A stretch of DNA of 64,000 nt from Trebouxia sp. TZW2008 (Eukaryota; Chlorophyta; Trebouxiophyceae; Trebouxiales; Trebouxiaceae): NCBI GenBank assembly GCA_002118135.1, contig BDIU01000216.1:166-64165 (forward strand), written 5' to 3'. Under the pieces are notes generated by a model. It had not been told where the DNA came from. It did no database searches and saw only the letters and a program-made list of their open reading frames with translations. Each line of letters begins with the position of its first letter. The first letter of the stretch is position 1. The position numbers were made by a program, and so were the translations under genes. Below are positions 43,300-53,500 of the stretch, piece after piece.

Positions 43300-45397
43300 G
43301 GGTGGCGACTCTGTGAACGGTATGCGTGAGTTCAAGCTTGCACGTATTCGACCCTCTTTAGGCATCAGGTGAGCTGTAAGACTGACCGGCAATTCGAAAC
43401 TTGGGTGCTTCATGTTTTCTGCGCCGCTGACAGATAGACGCCATACGCAGAAACCTCAGGCTGGATCTGACTACTCGTTACAGCAGAGAACTGGCAGAAT
43501 GCAAGCTATTCGCCAGGCTCAACGACGGGGACGGGGTGAAAGGCTTTTTCACCAACTTATTGCCACGTAAGAGTACTGAGAAGGTCTTGTACATCGCTGC
43601 TGTTTCGGCTTTGTACCGCACAAACTGTATGGTTGTCACTGCAGAGCAAGAATTGCATGCCTTGGACCCTGAAGGCTGTCAGCTGCTTGTGTGCACCAAG
43701 CAGGTCATTCTCCAGTACCGTGTGCTCAGTCCTTCAGCACAAAGCAAGGCTCGAAAGGACCATCAGACAATTTGCAACAATGCAGGTTCGGCTACCTTTC
43801 CAAGCTTCTGTTACTGTGCCTACCTTTCACAGCAATCTGCCCGCACACAAGACAGCACATGCAGTACGCATCATCTTGGAAACACCTTGCCTTTCACACG
43901 ACGAATTGGCTATTGCAAATGAAATGACTACTGCTCCCACCATCACAAACTGGTCCGATTGCTCTCAACACATGTGATGACTCAATACGCATAGCATGCA
44001 AGCCAATGGCTGAACTGATGGTCGATGATGCTGCAGATGGCACCTTTGAGACCAAGAAGACGCTGTGCTCCTGGACTGCACCAGACGAGACTTCACAGCA
44101 GCTGGATTCTGTGGCTACACCATCAGCAGAGACTGCATCAGCAGACACTGCATTAGCAGCCACTGCTTCAGCAAAGTGTGCAGCAGCAGAGGCTGCGTCA
44201 TCAGAGACAGCGTCAGCAGATACTGCGTCAAGAGAGACGGCGTCAGCAGTCACTGCATCAGCGCAGACTGCATCAGCAGACACTGCATCAGCAGACACTG
44301 CATCAGCAGATACTGCATCAGCAGAGACGGCGTCAGCAGATTCTGCGTCAACAGAGACGGCATCAGCAGACACTGCATCAGCAGACACTGCATCAGCAGA
44401 CACTGCATCAGCAGCGGCTGCATCAGCAGAGGCTGCATCAGCAGAGGTTGCATCAGCAGCAGTTGCAGCAACGGCAGTTGCAGCAGTAGACACTGTATCA
44501 GCAGACACTACTGCAGCACAGACTTCACAACCGCTGAAATCTGTGTCCATAGCATCAGCTCATCAGCAAGGTGCAGCATCTGCAGATGCAGGCCCTGTAG
44601 CTGAGCCCACTTCCCTTCTGGACCATGCGCCTGCCCTTCCGCCATCTAGCTCCCGTACGGGTAAAACCAGAAGGGCTCGCAGATCAAGGGGAGCAGCATC
44701 ACGCAGTGATCAAGCAACTGCCAAACAGGCTGACGAACCCATAGCAGCATCGTCAGGAAATGGTCAGTCAACTGCCAAACAGGCTGGCAAATCAGCAGCA
44801 GCAACGCCGAACACTGGTCAGGCATCTGCTAGAAGGGCTTGCAAATCAAGAGGAGCACTGGAACACAATGGTCAGGCAACTGCAAAACAGGCTGGCCACT
44901 CAAGAGCAGCACTGTCACACAGTCATCAGGCAAGAGGCAAAAAGGCTGGCACCTCAGCAGCAGCATTGTCACGCAGTAGTCAGGCGACTGTCAAACAGAC
45001 TGGCAACTCAACAGCAGTAGCATCAGGCGGTGGTCAGGCAGCTGGCAATCAGGCTTGCAGGCGCTGGCGAAAAGCAGGATCAAAGTCCTTGCAGAAGCCC
45101 ATTGTTGGTGACAGCTCTACACACAATGACAGGACTGCTGATGGCCACAAGTCTGCTGATGGCAATGAGCTGCTGGCACCACGAGGGTCTGGAACCCCTC
45201 AAACCAAGGCTCCCCGAGCAGCTTCTAGACTGGCTTCATCTAAGCAATTAGAGGCTAGTGCTGTGACCGACGCTGTGTCATCTGACTCAATGATAGCAAA
45301 GAATTCGCATATCAGCAGCCAGGCCAATGCAGCTGCTCAGGCTGCCTTACAGAACGCTGACAGCTCATTGGTGGCACAACTGCTTGAGCTGTTTTGA
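43300..45397 (+). CDS. Ser/Ala-rich repetitive, basic C-terminal protein; 5' exons uncertain
   Basis: Not recognised. The last exon is open from 43928 to TGA at 45397. Upstream pieces are likely exons but do not join cleanly: MGGDSVN at about 43300, an open block at 43436-43566 (AIRRNLRLDLTTRYSRELAE then CKLFARLND), and a block at about 43735-43930. The last exon has three parts: an opening with ELMVDDAADGTF; about 25 units of the five-residue repeat TASAD/TASAE (44110-44470), encoded by a 15-bp unit GCATCAGCAGACACT; and seven 20-residue units of the form GQATAKQAGxSxAALSxS (about 44700-45060) that are Lys/Ala-rich like linker-histone tails. The C-terminus contains SSLVAQLLELF. A chromatin or scaffold role is only a guess from composition. 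Confidence 0.55.
44110..44475 (+). repeat. Coding minisatellite, 15-bp unit
   Basis: About 25 tandem copies of GCATCAGCAGACACT and variants (GCGTCAGCAGAGACG), all in frame, giving TASAD-type repeats. All three plus frames and the minus frames stay open across it, which produces several shadow reading frames. Confidence 0.92.
44690..45070 (+). repeat. Coding minisatellite, 60-bp unit
   Basis: Seven units of about 60 bp with the core CAGGCAACTGCCAAACAGGC, encoding QATAKQAG and variants (QSTAKQAG, QASARRAC, QARGKKAG, QATVKQTG, QAAGNQAC). Frame is kept throughout, so the repeat evolves as protein. Confidence 0.9.
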
Positions 45398-46044
45398 TGA
45401 TGCCAATAGCTGGTCTTGAAAATGGCACTTTTGTGCTCTGGGCTAAAAGCAGCTGGAGCAACACGCACAAACAGAGAAAACCAGCAATAAGGCCATCTGC
45501 CAGCGTGAGCAGTGCATGCGCAGAGCAGTGAGTCAGATCAATAGGGTAGCATGGCGTACTGTTCTGATACAGCAAAAATGTCATCTCAGTGACGGCAACT
45601 GCATTCAGGTAGCCTGCCTGTGTGATTTAAATATGTCAAAATAGCCAGCTTCACAGCAATATATGTGCAGATAGGGCGTGAATGCATGACTGCGAACAGT
45701 CAGAAGCTGGGAAAGCATGCACACGGATGCGGTTCCCAGCACACTCATGCACAGCAGGTGGAGCATGCTGTTGTCATCGCTTCGATGCACACCACTGGCT
45801 GCTATCATGATGGCACTTGTGTTCGTTCCTTCCCTGCGCGCTGAGTCAGTGACACTTGACTCCTCCAAGAACGACGATCTGTCTCCCTGATGCCAAATTT
45901 AAATGTTTGACCTGTTTTCTGCTCATGGCATGTGGTTCAGCTGGTGGTTCAGCACGGTGTGAAGCAGAGTCGCACAAGAGCTTTGCCAACAATACACGTG
46001 TAATATATCTCTCTCTCTCGCAATCGAGTTCTTGCAAAGCCGCA
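45398..46044. other. Spacer, part of the duplicated block
   Basis: 3' flank of the Ser/Ala gene and 5' flank of MYND gene 1. It recurs, diverged, at about 48004-48858: GATGATGCCA(A/T)(T/C)AGCTGGTC, GCCATCTGCCAGCGTGAGCA, and CACAAGAGCTTTGCC just before the second MYND gene. No further gene seen. Confidence 0.6.
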
Positions 46045-46611
46045 ATGCCTTTCGTGAAGATCCTCATCAAAATCTACGACCAGTCAGGTCACAGAGTGGA
46101 AGAGCTCATCGAGCAGGAGCTGCCACCTGGTGGACCTAACACAAACTTTAGAAGGGAGGCCCAGGATATTGCAGGTGTATTGTACAGTGAGCGCAGGGCA
46201 GAGCTGATGCAGCGTCAGCCATTTAGGTGCTTTGCTTGTGGAAAGGATCCATTCTCTGAAGCAGGCTCCAGCCATCCTTTCGATTTTGACGCAAACTATC
46301 CTGGTACATCCTGCGTCTATCATGTGCTGCCTCACTGTCTTGACACAGACAGTAGTTGTCTAAAGAAGATATGTGGAGAGATCAATTTGTACAAGCGACC
46401 TGGGCGTGACTGTGACTCTGCTGACAAAGCTGGCAAGATCTGCTACACTTGCGGTGAAGTTGCTGAGCTGAAAAAGTGCAATCAGTGCCATGTGGCCAAG
46501 TACTGCAGCAAGCAGTGCCAGAGGCTTGGGTGGTCTGCTCATCGCAAGCAGTGTCAGAACATAGCTATGTACCAAGCAACATGCAGCAGGCCGCGTCAGC
46601 AAGCAGCCTGA
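46045..46611 (+). CDS. MYND-type zinc-finger protein, paralogue 1
   Basis: Intronless, 188 residues, start MPFVKILIKIYDQSGHRVEE. MYND finger at 133-170 with ligands C133, C136, C145, C148, C154, C158, H166 and C170 (CYTCGEVAELKKC, NQCHVAKYCSKQC, HRKQC). MYND fingers bind proline-rich partners and occur in SMYD, DEAF1 and PDCD2-like proteins; here no SET or other domain follows. Four further cysteines (C62, C65, C90, C98) in PFRCFACGKD and TSCVYHVLPHC may form a second metal site. The N-terminal 50 residues are unfamiliar. Compared with its neighbour it reads 16 codons further, through the paralogue's stop position (end NIAMYQATCSRPRQQAA). Lack of introns in so intron-rich a region suggests retroposition or a simple ancestral gene. 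Confidence 0.85.
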   Translation: MPFVKILIKIYDQSGHRVEELIEQELPPGGPNTNFRREAQDIAGVLYSERRAELMQRQPFRCFACGKDPFSEAGSSHPFDFDANYPGTSCVYHVLPHCLDTDSSCLKKICGEINLYKRPGRDCDSADKAGKICYTCGEVAELKKCNQCHVAKYCSKQCQRLGWSAHRKQCQNIAMYQATCSRPRQQAA

Positions 46612-46959
46612 GGTCCTGACTTAGACAGCAAACAGAAGCAGCTCCTAAAAAACTTGCATGTCTACTTTGCTGCATGTAGCACGCCAGTGCAGTTGTGTCA
46701 GAAAATACGTGTCTTAGAGATTGCTTGCATTGTTTGACAGCTTGTGAAACCAAGGCTCAGACATCCTCTTCATGTAATGACTGCATGCAGTTGCCTGTAT
46801 ACATACTTCTAGCTTGGCAGCTAGAGGGCTGACTTCCAAAAACAGGCTGGTTTCTGGCGCTGGGTCCCCTCCTGACCAAACAGCCACCAACACTGTGCTT
46901 GTGCATCCGCTGACCAGATCTGCAACCCTAGAAGTACCTTCAAACACATTTGATGTGTT

Positions 46960-47705
46960 GCAAGTACGTCTATGCATGCAGGTGTGGCAGAATTGCTTGC
47001 TACATTGGCTGTCAGTGAGTGCATGTGTGCAGCTGAGGCGAATTGCTTGCCAGTTTGCAATTTGGCATCAGGCACAGCATATGTCTGTTGTCTTTCTTGT
47101 CAACAAGTGTGTGCATGCACATGAGGTGGAGATACTTGCTGTCTCAAATGTTGGTGATTGTGTGCGAGCAGGTGAGGTGGATTGCTTGCAACCTCAACAC
47201 AGGTCATATGGAAAATCCTCGCAGTGCTAATTGTCAATGAGTGTCTGCATGCAAGTGAGGTGGATTGCTTGCTGAACACCATGCTGGTGGGGTGAAGACA
47301 TTTGCTATGTTGAATGTCATTGCGTGTGTGTGCATGCAGGTGAAGTGCAGTGCTTGCCAGTTTGCAATGTGAGCCCGCAGACGATTCCTTGGCTGCATTA
47401 AACATCAGTGCATGCATGTGTGCTGGTGAGGTGGACAGTGCTGCTGTCAAAATGTCACTAATTCTGTGCATGCACAGGATGGAGGAATGCTTGCGACTTT
47501 GCAATTTGGATGCTGTCAGAGGATATGCCCATTGTGTTGAACGTCAGTGAGCATGCGCGTCTAAGTGAGGCCAAGGTGCTTTGTGTCCGAATGTCACTGA
47601 GCGTGGTTGAGCAGGTCAGGTAAGTGCTTGAATCCTGCATACAGCTCAGTAGTTGCCGGTTTTGCTCTTTCACCTGCACTTTTGAATGTCAGTAAACATG
47701 CGCGT
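46960..47705 (+). repeat. Tandem array, about 75-bp units, after MYND gene 1
   Basis: Diverged repeats with the core GTGTGCATGCAGGTGAGGTG then GATTGCTTGC and often CAGTTTGCAATTTG. Roughly eight to ten units. A shorter version of the same array follows MYND gene 2 at 49880-50150, as expected if array and gene were duplicated together. Confidence 0.75.
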
Positions 47706-47724
47706 GCACTGGTCACGCACTGGT

Positions 47725-48003
47725 CTAGCAAATGACAGGCTGGCAAGCCCACAGCAACATCTTCACAGACCTTGCAGATGAAGGAATGCTGATGGTCACA
47801 AGTCTGCTGATGACAATGAGGTACCTCCGCTGCTGGTCCCCCCTTGTTTCCGGAACCCCCTCAAACCCAGGGCTCCCCAAGCAGCTTCTAGACTGGCTTC
47901 ATCAAAGCCCTCAGAGGCTAATGCTGTGACCGTCGCTGTGTCATCTGACCCAATGACAGCTGTTATCAGCTTGTTGGCAGCACAACTGCTTGGATTGTTT
48001 TGA
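47725..48003 (+). pseudogene. Truncated copy of the 3' end of the Ser/Ala-rich gene
   Basis: Matches about 45123-45397 of the intact gene: AATGACAGG(A)CTG...GATG, CTCCCCAAGCAGCTTCTAGA CTGGCTTCAT, GCTGTGTCATCTGACCCAAT and the ending TTGTTTTGATGATGCCATCA. Deletions and frameshifts (for example in GAATGCTGATGGTCACAAGT, and loss of the segment coding for NAAAQAALQNA) break the frame. It has no upstream exons, so it is a dead by-product of the tandem duplication that also copied the MYND gene. Confidence 0.8.
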
Positions 48004-48858
48004 TGATGCCATCAGCTGGTCTTGAAAATGGCAGTTTCATGTTCTTAGCTGAATACAACAGCAACAGCATGCACAAACAGACAAGATCAACAACATGGCC
48101 ATCTGCCAGCGTGAGCAGTGCGTTCACAGAGCAGCAAGTCAGCTTTCCCTGTGACTAGGGCAGCATGGCATACTGTTCTGACATTAGCATGCGTATCATC
48201 AGAGTGATTTAAGACTTAAATTTTAAGTGTGTGAAGATACCCTGCCTGTAAAATTTTGGCTTTGTCAAGGCAGCCTGCCTGCATTTGTAGCTCTCCTGCC
48301 TTGCGCCATGATGCATGACTTCCTTGCATGGCATCAACTGCCTGTTGTCATGAATATGCATTAATGTTGCATGCACACCTACATCCGCAAGCGCTGGCAA
48401 TTTGCAGGTGTGCAGCCATTGTATCATCATACAGTGTGAAATAGAAATCAGAAGTCCTGTGTCTGCTAATGTTCCTACATCGCTTTCCTCCCTGACTTTG
48501 TGCAATTCATGACATTTGGACAGCCAGAAAGCTGGAACATATCGGCTACAGTGCCAAAGCCTTGATTTTCCAAAGATGGTGTGCACGCTGATGTGGTACC
48601 CACCGCACTCATGCACAGCACCTGTAGCATGATGATGTTGTTGCTCCACTGGCTGCTATGGCATTTGTGTTCGTGACTTGCTTGCAAACTGAGTCAGTGA
48701 TACTGACTGCTTCAAACGACGGTTTGTCTCCCTGATGCCAAATTCAAAACTTTGACTTTGTTTTCTGCTCATGCCGTGTGCTCCAGCACGGTGCGAAGCA
48801 GAGGCGCACAAGAGCTTTGCCGCCGATACATCGGGTTCTTGCGAAAGTTGCGACCGCA

Positions 48859-49377
48859 ATGCCTGTCGTGCAAATTCTCATCAAGATTTACGACCAGTCA
48901 GGTCACAGAGTGGAAGAGCTCATGGAGCAGGAGCTGCCACCTGGTGGACCTAACACAAACTTTAGAAGGGAGGCCCAGGATATTGCAGGTGTATTGTACA
49001 GTGAACGCAGGGCAGAGCTGATGCAGCGTCAGCCATTTAGGTGCTATGCATGTGGAAAGGATCCATTCTCTGAAGCAGGCTCCAGCCATCCTTTCGATTT
49101 TGACTCAAACTATCCTGATACATCCTGCGTCTACCATGTGCTGCCTCACTGTCTGAACAAAGACAGTAGTTGTCTAAAGAAGATATGTGGAGAGATCAAT
49201 TTGTACAAGCGACCTGGGCGTGACTGTGACCCTGTTGACAAAGCTGGCAAGATCTGCTACACTTGCGGTGAAGTTGCTGAGCTGAAAAAGTGCAGTCAGT
49301 GTAACCTGGCCAAGTACTGCAGCAAACAGTGCCAGAGGCTTGGGTGGTCTGCTCATCAAAAGGAGTGTCAGAAATGA
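48859..49377 (+). CDS. MYND-type zinc-finger protein, paralogue 2
   Basis: Intronless, 172 residues, start MPVVQILIKIYDQSGHRVEE. About 90 percent identical by eye to the copy at 46.0 kb, with the same finger (CYTCGEVAELKKCSQC, KYCSKQC, HQKEC) and the same extra cysteines. Changes are mostly silent or conservative (F63 to Y, D78A to S, GTSC to DTSC, HV to NL), so both copies look functional. The stop follows QKECQK directly; the 3' flank still matches paralogue 1. Confidence 0.87.
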   Translation: MPVVQILIKIYDQSGHRVEELMEQELPPGGPNTNFRREAQDIAGVLYSERRAELMQRQPFRCYACGKDPFSEAGSSHPFDFDSNYPDTSCVYHVLPHCLNKDSSCLKKICGEINLYKRPGRDCDPVDKAGKICYTCGEVAELKKCSQCNLAKYCSKQCQRLGWSAHQKECQK

Positions 49378-50567
49378 TCATGTACAAAGTACCATGCAGC
49401 AGGCCGCGTCAGCAAGCAGCCTGAGGTCCTGACTTGGACAGCAAACAAAAGCAGCTTCTGGAAAAATTAGATATCTACTGCATTGCATGTAGCACGCCAT
49501 TGTAATTGTGTCAGACTGAATGTGCGATGAACATTGCTTGCGTTGTTTGACAGCTTGTGAATCAAGGCTCTCACACACCTTGGGTAGTGCATGTGCTTTG
49601 CCTCTGTAAATTTGCGCATCTCTGCATGCAGCTGCCAGCGTGTATGATGTCAGCTCTGCAGACTGACAGCCAAACATGTGCTGATCTCTGGCAATATGGC
49701 GCAAATTTTCCTCCGGGCAAAACAGAAGCAGCAAATGGCAGTGTGTGTGAATGTTCTCACCGCATCTTCAACTCTATGTTTGCACTCAAATGCAGTCAAG
49801 ACTATTCCAGAGCCTCAAGCCTCACACTATGCATCTGGTTGTGACAGTTCAGGACTGCTTGGCATACTGCGTCCAGAAAGGCGGAGATGTCTGCTGTGTT
49901 CAATGCCAGTGAGTGTGTGCGAGTAGGTGAGGTAGACATCTGTGCTGTAGTGTCTGTGCGCATAGGCAGAGTGTTTGTAATCTGTGTGCAGATCACGTTT
50001 GAATACTTGCAATGTCGAATGCTAGTGAGTGTGTGCATGCAGATGAGGTGGATTGCTTCTCAAGGTATGTGCAGGTGCGCTGACGACGCAAGCTGCATTG
50101 AACGTCAATGAGTGTATGCACGCAGATGAGGTGGAGCGTTTGCTGAGTGTTGTGCAGATGATTTGTTGCTTATAAATATGACTGCATATGCACGATCCTG
50201 CACAATGATCATTATTTATTGACACACGATACTATTATGATAAGACTGAAACTGGAAGTTGTTTGCATTGTGCAGGGCTATTTCTCAAAAAGAATATGCG
50301 CATATGCACTACCTATCGTACACAACGATGCAGACGTATTAGTCAGCTACTCTCTCTCACACGGACTGCACAGCAGGCAAGCATGGGCATAATAGTTCTG
50401 CTCAACTGCTCTCTAACGCTTGGACGACCGGTAGGTCGCTTTATCGCTGTGCTGCATTCTCAGTGGCTGTTCACGCAGCCAAGCTCAAACGACACATGTA
50501 GAATCTCTACTCAAACACCAGGCTAGGCCATCACACTTCTCACAAGTCTGAGGTTTGCTGTAATTGT
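49378..50567. other. Spacer with duplicated 3' flank and tandem array
   Basis: 49378-49550 matches the 3' flank of MYND gene 1 (CAGCAGGCCGCGTCAGCAAG and GCATGTAGCACGCCA). 49880-50150 is the shorter tandem array (TGTGCATGCAGATGAGGTGG). 50150-50567 holds the 3' UTR side of the PDH gene on the minus strand, with nothing else recognised. Confidence 0.55.
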
Positions 50568-53500
50568 CTACGATACAGCAGCAGTGCCAGATGAGAATCC
50601 TGGTTGCTCATAGCGATAACCCCCGGTGGGGGCCACTCCAAAGCCTTTGGGGTCAGCAAATACATTTTCCAACAATTGTCCCTTTTCCTGCAAAACAGAC
50701 AGCACCCCCATTCAGGACATGTGCAACTCAGTGCAAGGACTCACGCCTTGATGCAACAGAAAAAGCATACAGACAAACGACCAGGTGCAGAGCACATGTA
50801 CACATCTTGCGTTCTGTTGTCTTTACTTTGCCATCAGCATCAAGGCCAGCACAAGTGGCAGGCATGACCTATGCAGAAACCTATACACAATTGTAAACAT
50901 TCATATGCATGCTTACTGTATGCTATCCAATGCAGACACACAGATTGCCTTAGGGTGCACAAAAATCAAAGGTACACTGTGTGAATTCACTTACTGGCTT
51001 GGGTGACTCATCAGCAAACTTGACTGCATCCTCAACTTCCGCCAGAACTTCCTTCTCAATGTCCTTCACATCCGACTCACTCATGAGTCCCGCATCCAAA
51101 GCAAACTTCTTGAACTGTGGGATGGGATCCCTTGCCTGTAAACACAACACAGGGCAACATGAGCCAATTTTTCTATTCTGAATGTATGCTAGGCAGGCTC
51201 AGCAGGCCCGAGCTAGGTAGGTACTGGAGTAATCAACTGTCTCCCACCAGTTTGGTCCTGTGCTATCCTAAACCTTTTTTTTGAGCATGAAGGGAGGTGG
51301 AGTCCTTGTAAACAATTGTTATGAGATAGCTTCTCAAAAATTTGCTGTTGAGAAGTGCGTTGCTAGCAATGATGCCCTATGTAGGACACAGCCTGACATG
51401 GGGAATTTCCGGGCCCATCTTGCGGCTAGCATGGTGGCCCCGTTCTGAGGTAATGATGTGCATGCAGCATTCAGGCTTTTTGAATTCTGGCCTGTTGGAA
51501 GCCCTGCTGTGACAGTGAGGCTGTCTCAGCAACACAATGCACTCTCAAGGGTAAGTGCTCAGGCATGCTTTGCCAGCAAACTCACTGTGCAAGCAAACTG
51601 TCAAGTACATCCCAGGGATGCTGTTGATCAAACATGTTATCAGACGCCTGCTAGGCATACATTTGTGCATGCTGCACATTTAACCTATGTACACAACAAA
51701 TTAAGCATGTTTTCAAGCATGTCATAGCTCGCATGCATTGAAGACAGCCCTTGGATCAAGCTTTTTTTACAGGGTTTAGGGTTTAGACCTAAACCTTTGA
51801 CACCCCAGCTAGTCACGTAACGTGCTACAAATGAGCACACACCGCCCAATGCTCTATGTCAGTATCAAGCATGCACACAGATGCCTGTTAGTCACGTAAT
51901 GTGTTTTAGATGAGTACACACTGCCCAGTACTAGGCCCAGAAGTGCACAGACATGCTTTACAAGCATATTACTCTGCCGGCATGCTGTCAAATACAGTCC
52001 ATGGATCAAGCATGTTTCCAGGCACCCTGAAAGCTGCATTTTGACATGTGTATGCCAAAAACAGAAAGACAGAAGAGGAAAAAAGGGAAAAGGTACAGAA
52101 CACACACCGCCCAGTGCTCTTTCTCCTTTTTGTCTCTTAGCTCATCAGGGTCTGCCAAGGAGTGCCCTCGGAAACGGTACGTCTGTGCCTCTATCAAAGT
52201 GGGTCCATCACCCCTCCTGGCTCTGTCAATGGCTTCTATTGCTACATCTCGCACCTGTTCCATCAAAGTTATATCTTGAAGTCTGCTTCTACATGCAATG
52301 TGTTCAAGTGTACTGTTACCCAGCCATTGGACAAGCTGCATGACATGTGTGATGCCCTTCAGCGTGCACAAACAACTTGAGTGACAACCCATGCTGGAAG
52401 CTCTACATTACTGTCGCAGAGATAGGATCTGACCCATGATATGCCCATGCATGGACTGCAGGAAATAGTAATTTGTCGCCCATATATTGTTCGCTGCATA
52501 CAACATGGGCTTTCACATAAGACCCGGCTTCCTGGCATCCATGGCATCGACCATGAGGCCAGCCATGCCAAAGGCAAGGGCCTTTTGCCGACAAAACATG
52601 ACTGAATAATGAGACAACACATTGATGAGTATGTACACAAAATCTCACCTTCCTGACGTCCATGCCATCAACCAACACACCTGGCATGCCAAATGCAGGG
52701 CCTTTCTTGCAGATAGATGGTGCCTCATATCCTGCTGTGGTGTTCATAATGCATACAGCATGAGTAGCATCAGGAGAAAGCAATGAGTCAACCAAATCTC
52801 ACCTTTCTGACATCCATGCCGTCAACCAAGACGCCTGGCATGCCAAATGCAGGACCCTTCTTATAAATGAAAGGTGCATCATCTCCTGCTGTGGGATTGG
52901 TGGCCCTGTTGTGATTCATGCCAATGGCCCACAAATTGTTTTCCACCACAAAGATGCAAGGTAGTTTGTACAGGGACGCCATATTCAGGCACTCATAGAA
53001 CTGGCCTGCAAATCAAGGCAACGCAGCTTACTGAGCAACGGAAATTGTGTGGCCTTGTTGTGGTTCATTCCAATGGCCCGCAGGTTGTTCTCCACCACAA
53101 AGATGCAAGCTAGCTGGTACAGGAACACCACATGAAAGTCTGCTGTTTGGCAGGCACATGTGTTTGCACCATGCATATAGAAGCAACTGTTCTGGCTATG
53201 TTGACAATATGAGAATCTGCTACTGTCATTGAACAATACACATAAACGCAACTGTTGTGTCTGCGTTAACAGCGTGAAATCCTGCTCTTTGACAAGCACA
53301 TGTCTTTGCGCCATGAATATAGAAGCACATGTTGCGTGAATGACATGAGACGCCACGTGTGACAGGCACATGCGTGAGTGCTGATGACTTGCTCAGGCAC
53401 AACAGCCTGGCTGTTGCGATTTCAATAGACCCAGATAGATTGTGCTGTAAGTAGGTGTCGAGGCAGACAGGACAGAGTCTCACCATTGTTTGCTGTGCCA

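Noticed and set aside
43633..43977. Frame reading RTIRQFATMQVRLPFQASVT as a conserved exon, possibly UBX-like
   Set aside because: Resemblance is weak, and the frame does not join the 43928-45397 exon through any clear splice pair, so it is mentioned only as uncertain 5' material.
44006..44604. Overlapping frames in +1, +2 and minus strand across the 15-bp repeat
   Set aside because: Repeat units divisible by three keep every frame open; only the frame that joins the 60-bp repeat and ends at 45397 has varied, protein-like flanks.
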